Source of the DNA: Lucifuga dentata
Lineage: Eukaryota; Chordata; Actinopteri; Ophidiiformes; Bythitidae
Length of the DNA stretch: 64,000 nt
Direction: 5' to 3'
Assembly: GCA_014773175.1 (NCBI GenBank)
Contig: VXCM01000133.1
Location: forward strand, 177,172-241,171
Shown here: positions 37,248-50,856 of the stretch, piece by piece
Layout: each line of letters starts with the position of its first letter
Position numbering within the stretch: the first letter of the stretch is position 1
Made by a program: the position numbers and the translations under genes
Notes under the pieces: model-generated
Told to the model about the DNA's origin: nothing
The model's database searches: none
Seen by the model: only the letters and a program-made list of their open reading frames with translations

Positions 37248-39169
37248 TTTTATTTTTCCTTTTTTGTTAGGTTTTCTGATATTCACTCAAGTGTTTCTTG
37301 CCCATTTGACCCATCCAGCCCATGCCCCAACAGTCTGACTGACCCACCTGCATTGAATTCTCCCAGTTATGTACAACCTTGACGCCCCTCTACGATCAAA
37401 ATAACCACAAATCTTCAACAACCAAGCACATGGAAGAACACAACAATAAACACACCTGAAGGAAGATTGAAGCAGAGCGATTCAAACATCTGACTTAGCA
37501 TGGGACGAGTATTGGTTTTTTGTTTTTTTTTTTAAAAAAAAGGAAGCATGACCCTGCCGAAGCGACATACAAATGGAGTGTTGGCTAACTGAGGAGCAGC
37601 AGGTGAAGCTGCTTCAGAATGCAGACTTAAGAGCAAGCTTGAAACTTTCAAATTAAAGAAAAACAACACCGGCAAAGCCCACACAGCTAGACAATAATCT
37701 GTGTATATATACAAGATAGCTGCAGTATGTCTTTGTTCAGTCTGAAATTTCAAGTGACCGGTGCGACCCAATGTTACACTGAGACTGGATGCTACACTGT
37801 GTTGGTAAACTATGGTAATCATTGTGGTTATACAAGCAAATGGTCGCATAGAGCTCATACATTCAAGCTATACATATATATCTATGTACACAAAGTATAA
37901 ATAAACCACAAAATGAGAACCCAAAGATTCTAACTTTTTTTTTTTTACATATCAAACACCAAAAATCTCAGTAAAGGGGACACAATCAACCTGGGGTTTC
38001 TACATCTACAAATTAGGAAATCCAATCAAGCAAGCGCTCATTTTGGAGTATTTGATGTTCAAAGTGCTCTCCTGTGGGGAGAAAGAAACACCCAAATAAG
38101 ACAGGAAGTCAACAAATACACCCCCNCCCCCCCATCCCACTCATTGTTCAAGCTTGCTCTTAAGGATTCACTGTAAGCCAATTATGACATAATTTCTCAG
38201 TTTGTTTTGTATTCTGTGACTGTACATATTTGTAATTCTCAAAGACACTTTGAACAGAAAGACTCATACAAGACTAAGAAATATTAAAGCATGGTACTGA
38301 AAGAGTTGGGGAAAATTATTTCTATTTGACAAGACAGTTATTTTGATCATAGAGGTTATGAGGTTAGGATTTTAAAAAAACAGCTGGAGAAAAAGGGGAG
38401 ACTAAAGATTTAAAGGGGCAGTAACTTTTAACTGATTTTCATGTTTCCAAATGAAAGTACATCTTGAAAGGTTTGATATTTTCAGAGGAGGACCTTTTTA
38501 TCTGAAACTGGAGTGTTCATAATGGGAGTGAAATGTATGGATAGACTGGGCTGGATAACATATGCGAACATTGCATAGAAGAAACTATGGTGAGCATTTT
38601 AACTGGGAAAAGTCTTTTGCTTGGGGATATCCTCTAAAACAAAATCACATCATAAGCCAAAAAGATTGAGTCAGATAATTAACTTTAGATTTGTAGCTTT
38701 ATAACACAAACAAAAAGGAAGTGTAACCCACCCCCACAATCCCCTTTGAATGCCTCTGTCTATTCATAGTCCAGACATGGTGCCCAATGACAAACACAGG
38801 CACTGCACAAATGTCTCTCAGGAATATTTAGCGATGCTAGCAGACGTATATTAATACATAATTCCGGCCTACAATTGGTTACGTGTATGTGTGTCTTAAT
38901 GTTTCATTTCTCATCTTCAAAATAAGGAGAGGCATGATGGGAAAAACCTCCATCAGTGGTTAACTAAACACACTAAACATACTAATGGTGTGAACATTTT
39001 AAAAGGCCCTTTTTGTGAAATGACATTAAAAGCATACTGTCTCTTTGAATCCCATTTCCCTGGGATTGGGAATGACGGGGGGTCAACTTATGTCTGCCAT
39101 GTAATATTTCCACATCCTCCCACCCTTTACACCTAACCCTAAACTCCTTTCAGCTCGCCCCCCTCTCCT
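37248..39169 (-). other. cs: Probable cs 3' UTR
   Basis: Minus-strand sequence downstream of the cs stop. AATAAA at 37253-37248 would give a UTR of about 1.9 kb. It includes an N in a poly-C run (38126). There is no competing gene evidence. Confidence 0.45.
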
Positions 39170-42100
39170 TCAGCCTGACTTGGCTCCCACCAGTGCCATC
39201 AGTCCATCTGTGCTCATGGACTTGGGACGCTCCAAGGGGAAGCCAAGAGCTCGACTCCACACCAGCTGAGCCAGCACGCCCAGAGCCCGAGACACGCCGA
39301 ACAGCACCGTGTAGTAATTCATCTCAGTCATTCCATAGTACTGCACAGGAAGACAGACACACGTCAGTCATGTAAAACAACGCGAGAAGTGCACGATTAG
39401 AAACAAATTGGTACGCGTCTTACCTGCAGCAGCACTCCGCTGTGAGCATCTACGTTAGGCCAGGGGTTCTTGGCCTTGCCCTGCTCCAGCAGCACGTTGG
39501 GCACAATCTTGTAGAGCTGAGCGACCAGCTTGAACATGGGGTCGTTGGGTAGGTGCTTCAGGGCGAATTCACGCTGACAGGTGTAACGTGGGTCAGTCTT
39601 TCTGAGGACGGCATGGCCGTAGCCCGGCACCACCTGTGGTTACAGGAGGATGCACTCACTTCAAATACACAGCTTCTAACTCCCTCTATTCATAGTCTCT
39701 GCTTTACTATATTTTATTATTTATTTGTGTTTTTGTTTACGAATGTTATAAAGTGACAAGATGATTTTTTTTAAAAGAGTTTTTACCCTTCCAGACTTGA
39801 GTGTGTTCCAGATGTAATCCCTCATCTTCTCATCAGACACCTCTCCACCCAGCTCCTTCTGCAGGGCTGTTAGCCATACGAGCACCTCCTGTGGGATGCA
39901 GGGAAAATCAGTGTATATGAAACCATGTATGTAATCATCATATATCATACACCACCAATACCCAGATAATGCTGCAATCCACAGTTTAAGGAGATGATAC
40001 TTTATATCCTCTAAGCATGTTCTGCTTTTGAGCTCAACAACCAGAGCAGGGGAGTCTAGCAGAAACTAGTATAGCAACATTCAAGGCCTTCACATTACAA
40101 ACCTGATTGGCCAGGCCGTGCAGAGGACCAGCCAGGCCATTCATGGCAGCGCTGAAGGAAAGGTAGGGGTCCGACAGAGCACTGCCCACCAGGTGACTGG
40201 TGTGGGCGCTGACATTACCTCCTTCGTGGTCACTGAGACATTAGAAAAAACAAATGTTATAAATATAACTAAAAGTCCTTACACACCAGCAGCCACTTTC
40301 AAAACAAAAATACAATTTCCAAAGGAGGCTAAGACTACATTTTTTCTTCTGGGAATATTCCGGGACATGCTTCATATGGGCACTAGGTGGCAAACAATGT
40401 CAGCATTGCAATTCAATCAGTGAGTGAAATGGGCCAGAACTCAGCAGTGCAGCATTTACCCTGCCTTTACATCGGAATTTTACATTCTGCACCTCTCCAT
40501 GCACGAGTCTGAATGTGAAAAACTGCACCAGTGGGGCTTCCACCACTTCCACCATTGATGTCTTTTCTATATTATGTCACTTTGATAGTAATCATCCTCA
40601 TTTGTATACTGGCTTTACAGGTTATGCAACATATCATTTAGTATCTAAAACTATTTCAATCTCAAATTCAAAATGGGAATGATGTCACTTGGAATGTGTC
40701 AGGATGATCTACAAGATCTTATCAGGCCAATCTCTATTGTTTTTTATATAATGGATTGGAATCAGTCTGATCCAATTTGACTGTTTACTGTCAGCTACTA
40801 ACACACCAGCAGCCAAAAATAACTCAGTGTACTGAGTTAATGCACTGGAACTGTTACCTAACATACAGCAGCCACAAAGTAGCAGGTAATTATGCAAATA
40901 CCACTGATTTTGCATGTTTAAACCCATACCTGCATACATGTTATGTTACTAACAACCAATTTCCAAAACATAAAACTGTGCTTTAGTTATCCTGTATTTT
41001 GCCAAGTCCCCTAATCTTTCAAAATCAAATATTCAGGTGATACACCCACCTGAAAATTCAATGTTTTTTTTGTTTTTAATTTCTTGATAACCGTCTTCTC
41101 CTGGGACTATATTCCCTGGTGGAGACACACATCATCTTCTGTGAAGCTCCATGTTGAATCGATTAAATAGAGTTAATTCGACAAAATATGTAATTGACAT
41201 CATGTCGCTGTGCTGGATTAGCTATCTCAAGCAAGACAGTCTGGAAGGTAGGAAAACCAATTCTAATACTATTTACTGTAATATATTTTTGGAAATGTTT
41301 GTAATGTAACATGTATGTGTTTTGTACACGTTGTGCTCAAACATACAAAACTGGCTGTATTATCCTTTAATGCTCCACACGGCAGCGAGCCATGAAAACA
41401 AAAAAACAAACTGGTCCATTTAATACATTTCAGCTACACAATTATTTTAATTTCAAGCTGCCTGGCTTTGATTGGTTTATGACAAGAAATGGAAAAGGAG
41501 GCTCAATCCTTCAAAGTGCTGACAAATCCACTTCAGCATCAAAGCTGCTTTTTGTGTTTGAGGGGGTACCTGTGGATGGTGAGGTAGAGCCTCGTGAGCT
41601 CAGTGAACTGAGCGTCGCTGTAGCCCAGCATGTTGGTGAAGTTGTGTGACCAGTCCAGGTTGGAGTCAATGGCTCCGATGCTGCTGCCTTCACGATACAG
41701 GTTGCGGTAGATCTTGGCAGCAATGCAGGGCAGCTTAGCAATTAAGTCCATGGAGTCTTCATAGATAAACTAAGACAGCCAACACGAAAACAGGAAAAAT
41801 GATGAGACAGTAAATGTGTGTGAACAGCCAAACATGGACAAAAAAGCTGGATTAACTTGTCTCGCTTTAGTGTATTTATGCAATACTCTAGCAAGGATTA
41901 GGAAAGAGTTTGTGGGAAAAAAAAATAGTGAGGTTTTCTGTGTGGATGCAGAATTCACCTCCCAGTACTTGGACTTGTGGACACCCTCGGAGTAGGCCCG
42001 TGCAAAGCCGCTCTCGCTGTTCAGAGCTGTGATGGCAGCGCTGAACTGAGACATGGGGTGCAGGTTTGTGGGGAAATTATCCAGCATGGTGACAACGTGA

Positions 42101-45100
42101 GAAGGGAGCGCTGCTCTCTTTGCCCATTCTTTAGACAGCCAGTTCACCTATGGAGCACACAAACAATACAAGGAGCTGACCTGAAATACACGCTTTTTAC
42201 TCTTATTCAAACTCTTCAGATCCTTGACAAGGCCACAGACAGGTTCAAAATGACATGACATATCAGAGCAATACAGGTTCAAATGCAGACATATTTCAAA
42301 ACCCCTTTCACAAGTAGTGTTGCTTGCAGAGAACAGACTTTTTTTTTTCATTTAACAGTTGAAAAACATTCTGACAAGCTTCTTTTGCAAGAATAGAGTT
42401 TACATAGACAAACAATAGATAAAGACAAGAACTGAGAAAACAGCAACAGTGCTTCTCTGTATGTCTATCAAACAATACTACAAATGAGTTTGAACAGAAC
42501 TGGCCTGTGTCACAGGAGAAGTTTAACAGAAGATTCATTCCTCTTTTCTTCTTCCTCTCATCTCTTCAAACGTTCCTTTGAATCACACTTTGAACTTTGA
42601 TTCTGTGCTGCGATTCTCTTCTCTGTGCACATACAGCATATTACAGCTTCTGTTTAGTTTCTGAGACCTCTGAGGATTTTTCTCCAACAATCAGCTCCTA
42701 AATTGTTTCGTCACAACGAAGGCTTTAAAGGATTATGAAACTGGCATCGGGTATACAGGATTTGAAGTGAGTCAGAGCTGTTACATGAAAAAAGAAAGAA
42801 AAGGTTCCTTCTTAGATAAATACTTGCTGATAGGCTGAGTCTATGGGCAATAAAACATCTTGTGATTCGCTTTTCCAAGTTGTCCTTCACATATAATGGA
42901 TAAACTGATCAGTGGCAAATACGTCATTATCTGACCTTAAAAAGCATTTCACTGCAGGAAATTGTGACTACATTGAAATACACTTGCAAGAATGTGTTAA
43001 AAATCTAATATGCAGTGTGAGAGATAAGAGCATGTCATGGAAGGATTGAAGAATGAACATACAGTGACAACCTCATAGTCCTCCCTCAATTCAATTATGC
43101 TACACAAGAACACTCGTAGCTCCTGCAACCCTCTGCCACTAACCTGCTCCTCTGTGGGCACCTGTCCTGTGACCAACAGCCAGAAGAGGCCCTCAGGCAG
43201 TGGCTCCTCACCTCCTGGAGCTTTGGGCAGCAGCTTCTGACACTCCGGAATGCTGTAGCCCCGGAAACGGATGCCCTGCATGTCAATGGATAAAAGGGGA
43301 AGAATGAAAAAGTTACTGGTTTGGTAAAAGGATATATAGTTAAATTGCCTTAAAATGCACCATCTAGCCACTAACTACCATGGTGTGTTTGGTCACTTTT
43401 AACCATCAGAACGCTAACCTCGTCTGGATCCAACACGGACGTCTCGTACACCAGACCCTTCATCCCCCTCATACCTCCGTACACCTGCAAATGAAAACAT
43501 TATACATATTGCTGTAGGTTTGTGGTAACAGAATGTTTAATATCTCAATGCATAAGTTAGTCATTGTTTCACAGTTATATTACTGAAGTAAGTAAGTAAA
43601 ATTTATTTATATAGCACCTTTCAAGAGCTGAAGTAGCAAAGTGCTTCACAATAAAACAACAAAGAATAAATTCCATAAAATAAACAGCAAGGCAACAGAT
43701 AGGAATAAAATGCAGACAGATACAGTATATAAAACACAACAAAGTGCTACCCAAAGGCCAGTCTGAAAAGATGAGTTTTCAGCTGCTTATTGAATGAGTC
43801 CACTGAGTCCAAAGATCTTAAATTTGAAGGGAGAGAGTTCCAGAGTTTGGGAGCCATGACTGCCAAAGCTCTGTCACCTTTAGTTTTTATCCTGAACTTA
43901 GGGACAGACAACAGGCCCTCATCAGAGGACCTGAGAGTTCTACTGGTGATATAAGGCTGTAAAAATTTGCTGATGTAAGAGGGTGTTTGGCCATGCAGAG
44001 CTCTGAAAGTGAAAACAATAACCTTAAATTGGACCCTGAACTTAATGGGAAGCCAGCGCAAAGAAATCAACAAAGGTGTAACATGGGACCACTTTGAAGA
44101 TCTGGTCAGAAGCTTTACAGCAGCATGTTGGACAACCTATCCAAATCCAAGGAGGTTTTGCTGAGGCAAGTAAAGAGTGAATTGCAATAGCCCAGGCGGG
44201 ATGAAATAAATCTGCGAGTAACAATCTCCATTTCTGTTTGTGATACTATGGGACTAAAGTTTGCCAATATTTCTTAGCTGATAAAAACAAGAGCGAACCA
44301 AACCTGTAACATGTGAATCAAAAGTCAAACCCTGGTCAAAAGTCACCCCAAGTTCCTTTTGTAGCACTTTTGTAGCATTAATAGTTTAGAAACATTTTGA
44401 GGTTTAAAAGAAATGTATAATTGAATATTGTCTGCATAACAGTGATAAGAAATATCCTTAAAAGATCTCATTATCTGATGAAGAGGGAGTAAACGTAAGA
44501 CAAATAAAATAGGGCCCAGGACGGATCCCTGAGGAACACTATATGAGAGAGGAGCTGACGATGACTTGTAATTAGAAGCAGTAATAGAAAAACTTCCGTG
44601 AGAGAGGTATGAGAACCACTCCAGGGCTGATCCAGATATGATACTGAAGCTAGCTGTTGCCCATTCTTCAGTTGTTGACAAAACTTCAACCACTTCTTGT
44701 TTTTTCTTACTGCATGTACTGTATGTAAGGAGGTCAGGGGTGAGATGAGTCATCAACTGAAAAGTAAGACATGGAAGTTGCAGGAGTGTGTCTGAGTGTA
44801 ACATGAAAGTTTGTGTGGCTCAGCTAAGGCCGTGCAGCTTCAAACTGTGACCGCTGTGTGTGAGATGACTGAAGGACGCTCCCTGACACACTACATGAGG
44901 TTGGAACAGCCTAGACAGATTAGGTGAGGATAAGGTGCCATGTCTAATCTACATCATGGTTGATAGTCTAAAAGCTTATGTCTAAATATACATAACAGAT
45001 CAGAATGTTGATTTAACAAAATCATGTGATCTTTCTTTAAAATTTTGCTCCAAAATGCACCGACAACTGGATTTATTTTGCTTAACGGCTACAGAGTTAC

Positions 45101-48100
45101 TTACCATGTCAACATTAATCTGTCCTATGTTGGTTTTGCCATATTGTTGTTTAAAGTTCTTGATTCTAGTCTGTTCTTTGGGGATGAGGTCTGCCAGGAC
45201 ATCCTTCAGATTCTGTAACAGCAAAATGTGATAATGAATGCCCATCATCAAGCTTCCAGTCACACATTCCTCTAGTTTGAACAGGGATTCATTCACCAGC
45301 CTTTATGTTAATGTTTGTACCAACAGATATTGGTTTCTTGCTCAACAAAGGTCAGCATGTACTATTAATTCTCAAAAGCACAGAGCACCTTTTGTAAATG
45401 TTGCACACTTGTATTACAAAACCCTTGGGTAAAATAGGCATTAACAGACAACTACAGAGTAGCGTACTTACTGTTGATGCGCTAGCATGTCTGGCAGCCA
45501 CGAGGAAGGAGGCATTCTATAGAAAGAAAAAAATATAACAAATTTTAATTGTGGAGACACCTCCTTTCACAGAAAACCTTACTCAAAAAAAGTTATGGGC
45601 ATGGCAGAATTTCCATCCAGATATAGCAACCTGGAGCTCCATCAAAGTAGCTCCAGTCACATTATTTTTTTAACAGTATATTTTGTCAGAATAATCACTG
45701 AACAATCACTTTGGCTACTATTAATACATATTTTGGCAATAAAACAACATTGTTTCTGGCTTTCTTTTAGTGTGTAAGTGAATAAACACAAAGCACAGAT
45801 TATCAGTTCAAGGACATAACATAATTTTAAACCATATCAAATACAATATTAAACAGTGCAGTTCTTTAGTTAATGGTATTCCAGTTTAATGAGAGCTTTG
45901 AGTTTTAAATCAGTAATTAAACAACTGGCAGTCAGAAATTCCTAATCATTCACCTTCTTGCTCTTTACATTTAAATTGCTTTTAGGTCCTTTTGCAATTA
46001 ACCGTCACTATATGTGAGTAAATTATAATGGCACCAAACAGACATGAATCTGAATTACCAATATCCATCCTTTCATACATTGTCAAGTGTTCATTTTCAG
46101 TTCTGCATGCCAAATCCCATCTGCACTAAGTTGGCTGGTGTTTAATTTCAACTGCTATCAGCCTAGTCCATGACATCCCAACTCCACACTGATTTGGACT
46201 GAGATGATGTGGCAGGAATGATCACTACAAGAAATGTGCATGTAAAGACAACTCCTAGACATTCCTCACAACAGGTATGAAGCTTACACTGAAAAAACGT
46301 ATTCAAACTGCTTCCACAAAGGGTTATAATTGCTTGTTCATAAAGCATATAAATATTACTCCACTTCTATCAAACTGCTTCACTGGTAAAAATTAATTAA
46401 TTTAAAAAAAAAAAAAAAGAATCAAGTTTACAATATTAATCCATACAGGCAGTTGATTTATGCATTCACATGGTTTCGCCATTCTGCCATAGGTGTGAAA
46501 AACACACAAAAGGACCTGGTAGACCAGGTAATATTTTAAAAACATTTTTTCATTCCTTACCTCTGGAACCTCCCTTTCTTAATTTGCAATATGCACTTGT
46601 CCCATTGCAGATCACAGCTATAAATAAATCTTATGAGCCTTATAAATGTCTCAGTTTATGTTATCTCTGTAGTAAAGTACAGGTTTGCCATGCCAGAGAT
46701 ACTGGGATCTAATCTCAAGTGAAATAGCTAATATCTGCTGCCCAAACTCATTCATACCAAGATATGAAAAGAAATGGGCTGATTGTTTAGTGTTCTGAAT
46801 AGAGGACCTTGTAATGCTATCACTTACTGATTATGAACATGCTGCCATCATGTGATTCGCAAAATAAACTAGACTAATATAAATTTCTCAAAAAGCTAAC
46901 ACCTCAGTTTTGTATCAGTGAAGAATAATCAAAAGAAAAATGTCATCTATAAATATATACAAAATAAACAATGTTTTGTCTTCAGTTTGCCATTCAGCAA
47001 CGGTTGAAAGTAGCTGTCCAAATAAACTGTGTGATAAAAGATCATTGGTTACCCAGAAGAACCAAATATTTGTCTATGACGAATGATACACGTGCCTTTA
47101 ATCAATGGGAGTGCTCTTGAAGCTTGGAAAAGACAAGGATGTAAGTGAGATTAAATAAAAAGCTAGGGTTATGGAAATGATGTTAGCCCAGGAATCGCAG
47201 TGGCAGGTGAGAAGTCTGCTGTTGCTGGTCACCAAAACGAGTCACTCCTGTCAGTCTGTTAAGTCTGTCAATGGGAGAAAGGCAGGAGTCATAGGGACGG
47301 GGGCAGCTGGCTCTGCTCCTAGTGGGATACCCTACCCCACCTATATCCACAACTAGTGGGAGTGGACAATAATCTGACGAGGCTCACGGCAGAAGCAAAA
47401 GGTATGATCTCATGTCACCACACAGGCTACACTGCAGCTGATAAGATTATGTAACAGCAAAGGGTCTTAAATATAGAGCTCCAGTTTCAGTCCTTTGCAT
47501 ATTCTACCTGCCTGAGGGACAGGTTGTTCAGGGCATCAACCAGAAACATACATGAAAAATTCTATTTCCCTTGACTAAGCAAATGACCACATTTCAGGTT
47601 GCAACACTGTTGGAGGAAAACTTGTCTTACTAGTTTTGACATTGATATATTATCCTAAAATCGAGTAAATCCAAAAAAAATATCAGTGTCAATAATTTTT
47701 AGATTCAACATTTCCACTTTTTTTTTTTTTTTNTTTTTTTTTTTTTTTGCACTTTAAAGAAATAGTCAAGTTTTTGGTTTTACATTTAAACATAACATAA
47801 TAATAAACTCTACTGATACATACACACATTTTTTCAAAATGCGTAAGTGAAGAAGCACAATTTGGGTTGCATTCATACTTTCCTTACTCATTATACATAA
47901 ATTACTTTTCTTTTTGTCATGTTTCAGAGTCACAAGACAAGACAAATGATCTTATGGCCAAGAATATTAAGTAAAACTCAGGAAAAAACTGCCTATTATT
48001 ATTAATAAACAAAGATTATAGCTGGTAAGACAGAAAGCAAGTGTGACACAGGTATGCTGAAAATATTCCTTGCAAGACTGATAACAGAGAGATTAATAAT

Positions 48101-48714
48101 ATTGCCCAGTTTGTACAGGAGTTCAAGTCAGGAAAATATTTAGTCACTGAACGTGAAGGTCAACGGGGATGAGACAGAAAGACATGTATGAAAAAAAAGT
48201 TGTTGGTGAGTTAAAAGTAACCACAATGTCTATAACCGGTTAAAACCAGTTATGGTTTACAACAAACAAAACACATCAGGCGAATTTGTATGGTTAACCC
48301 AAGTTAACGCCGTCACTAACAAGTTTAAGGAGCACGTCCAGGCTATGACAATGCCAGGCCAGCATAAAAGCAAGGGTTGCTATGCTAATGTTAGCTAGGC
48401 AACTAAGGAGTTAGTTGACATGGTACCAGTCTGACGTTTGGCAGTGCCATGTAAACACAGATTAACAAAGTATACCCTTTTTGAAATTGTTCCCAACATT
48501 TTAGCACTGTGTCAGCTAAGCTCAAAAAGAGAGGCATTTCATAATAAGCCTGACAGGGCTAATGTTCAATGGCTTGTCATTAAGTCGTTAGCTGGTTAGC
48601 ATTAGCTCGCGTCCACGGCTTTGACCGAGAAAGTGATATCGCGGCTAAAGCTAGTCCACTTACCTTTGAACTGAGAAGTTTAGGTGCTACCCTGCAGATA
48701 GTCAGGAAGGACAT
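39170..48714 (-). CDS. cs: Citrate synthase, mitochondrial
   Basis: The enzyme condenses oxaloacetate with acetyl-CoA to citrate, the entry step of the TCA cycle in the matrix. Eleven exons are in phase with GT/AG junctions: 48714-48664, 45516-45472, 45212-45105, 43484-43419, 43275-43144, 42147-41959, 41769-41570, 40232-40103, 39888-39787, 39633-39424 and 39340-39170. They total 1404 nt, or 467 aa; human is 466. The N-terminus ([17 protein letters not shown] then ARHASAST) is a presequence with the usual cleavage region before NLKD. The catalytic residues are all present: His302 in GPLHGLANQ, His348 in [17 protein letters not shown] and Asp403 in NVDAHSG, each one position beyond human numbering. 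The C-terminus is [10 protein letters not shown]. An L2-like LINE fragment sits in the intron between exons 3 and 4, and an inverted-repeat element in the intron between exons 7 and 8. Confidence 0.97.
40888..41370. mobile_element. TTAA-flanked inverted-repeat element, copy 3 (decayed)
   Basis: Right end is tatcctttaa at 41361-41370. Interior blocks are shared with copies 1 and 2 (atctttcaaaatcaaatattc, gggactatattccc, tggagaca). The left terminus is diverged, so its start is approximate. It is located in a cs intron (between exons 7 and 8), in the same orientation as copy 2. Confidence 0.6.
43588..44804 (-). mobile_element. 5'-truncated L2-like LINE fragment with reverse transcriptase remnants
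   Basis: On the minus strand, 44804-44343 encodes a broken reverse-transcriptase stretch with [13 protein letters not shown] and [13 protein letters not shown], where the YADD box is changed to YADN. Then 44073-43747 encodes the typical C-terminal tail ([34 protein letters not shown]). The frames are broken between the two parts. The 3' end reads through gaaaggtgctatataaataa and ends in short AAGT-type tandem units near 43588-43600. It is inserted in the cs intron between exons 3 and 4, and is inactive. Confidence 0.85.
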
Positions 48715-48854
48715 TGTTCTGTGTCAAATTGTTAATAACACTTAGTGATTAAACCTAAGAATGCCGCTGCCTATGCACCACGGAGCTGGTTGAAGGTGCC
48801 CCTCCAGAACGCAAAAGGTTGAAGAGAGATTCAGGCCCGCAAGTAGCAGCATCA

Positions 48855-48910
48855 TTGATTGGATAATGGGCCGAGTGTAGAAACTGCGTCAAGAAATTTG
48901 ATTGGCTCAA
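48855..48910 (-). promoter_or_regulatory. cs: cs promoter with two CCAAT boxes
   Basis: Two CCAAT motifs on the minus strand (attgg on plus at 48858-48862 and 48901-48905) lie about 145 and 190 bp upstream of the cs ATG. They are spaced 43 bp apart, in a locally less AT-rich stretch. NF-Y-type sites at such distances are common in housekeeping promoters. No TATA box is seen. Confidence 0.45.
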
Positions 48911-49592
48911 TGCTTATTAAGTGTACGTTGATAGGACAGCTGTCTTTCCTGTCCCACATCAGGGTTTGTTCAAGAACAAGCTCTGTGAGTTAAGACTAAT
49001 TGCGTTCAGACTCGCAGAAAATACACTTTTTGTGTATGTGTTTTTGTGTATTCGCTAAAGACACATGTGAGAGTAAAATAACAAAGTCTCTTTCATGCCG
49101 GTGTTTATTTATAAGATTGTTGTCTCATTCGCTACAGTACTCAGGAGCCCTTTAAGGACATCCTGCAATGTAGAATGGATTGAGACTGCTCCCAGACTGA
49201 CGGAGGCAGACGGAACCGGCATAATTCAGTGCCCTAATCTTAAAATGCGGTATATGTAAGGAAATTAAATAAATAAATAAATAAATAAATAAAAACCATT
49301 AAAAAAAAAAAATCTAGACAAAAGCAACATATTAGTTGGGGAAAAATGTTAAATCTTAACAATTACCATAAGCTGCATCTACTGTGTTTAGTAAAAGTGC
49401 TGTCTTTCGGCATCTACTTCAGATGTGATGGAAAAAATGTGTCAATAAAGTTTTGGCATTGAACAGAGACTATAAAAGCGTCAATTTAGCTGCCGTGATC
49501 TTTGTAACTTAGAGCAATAACTGTAGATAATATATTCTGAAAATAGCACAGCTGTAACTTTGCACAGCTCAAAGTCAGTATTTACCAAGTAT
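48911..49592. other. Short intergenic spacer upstream of cs
   Basis: There is no coding evidence. It holds an (AAAT)n run at about 49265-49293. It separates the cs promoter from the putative 3' end of the DPP-like gene. Confidence 0.45.
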
Positions 49593-50856
49593 TTTATTTA
49601 CTTATATTTATCCCTAGAAATGATTGGTTCTCAATTAAAACTAGGATGTTTAGTGAAGGTTAAAGTGCCCACATTTTCACTGTGAACAAAATGTGTAGAC
49701 TGCTGGACAGGATTAAAAAAAAAAAAAAAAAAAANAAAAAAAAAAAAAAAAAAAGAGTATTGAGTATTTGAGTATTTGTCTTTTAAAATAACTGCATGCA
49801 GTTCACCAGCATGAGGAATTATTAGATTTGACACCCAGCAGCCCAGACCACTGCCATTGTGTACTTTAAATGGCAACTCAACAGTGTCCAAAGAAATATT
49901 TTAATTCAGCAATACACAAGAAATCATTAAAATGCCCAGATGTATCAAAACAGAAACAAATTGTCTTTCAAAATATACAGACATACCTAGATCGATTGCA
50001 ACTTTTTGTGTTTGTTCTTGCAATTATTAAATCTGAGCCTATGGTTTAAGTAGTCTCAACTGCATAATCATTTGTAATCCCATTAATGCAAATAATGCTA
50101 ATAAAACCAGTGCATCAAGTTCACAAAATGTATTTGGCACATTTGGAATCATTATTATGCTGTTTTAACTATATTTAAGCCAGGAACATACATCTGAAGG
50201 CCGATTATAACCCAAAAGTGCAGTAACATATTGGTTTGGTCTGTGAAAAACAGGATGGATCACAATGGATAGCTGGCTTGTCATCATTGTGTTTAGGATT
50301 TATGTCTCTTATATCAAAGTTAAGCTTATATCTAATTATATCAACCATATTTAAGTTTTGCAAATGAATTCTGCATCAAACTGAATATGATCATGTACTC
50401 TACAGCTGGTTTACATAGTGTTTTCACATTATCAGTAAATAATATGACTTTGTACATTGTGTTCCTGACTAATTTTGGCAGATGTAACCCTTATGGGCTA
50501 AATCGAGACCTGCAAAACACAGAAAATGCATTGTAAACTATTCCACATCATGCAGCCATTATGACATGCATGTTTTTGACTATTTGTAAACTTTTTGTAG
50601 AATCAGCAGCCTACTAGCCCACATAATCTCATGGAAACTTTTGTAAACAAACAGGGCTTCAAACATATACAGTAACAGCAGGAACAATTATGTGGAAAAG
50701 GGTACACAGTATATAAATTTCTCCAGAAGTTGCAGGTGGTAATCTGATGTGTTTGGTCCCCACTCCTGTGCTGTTGTGCCTGGTCTGACCCAAGGTAATG
50801 CATAAGATGGCATTCAGTCCTCAGAGTGTCCTTCCAGAAGAAGGGTAGCTCTGGGC
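49593..50856 (-). other. Probable 3' UTR of the DPP-like gene
   Basis: The stretch runs from the stop at 50857 to AATAAA at 49598-49593 on the minus strand, about 1.26 kb. It contains a poly-A run with an N at 49735. Confidence 0.45.

Noticed and set aside
44343..44804. Independent protein-coding gene on the minus strand
   Set aside because: Contains LINE reverse-transcriptase signatures with broken frames, so it is mobile-element debris.
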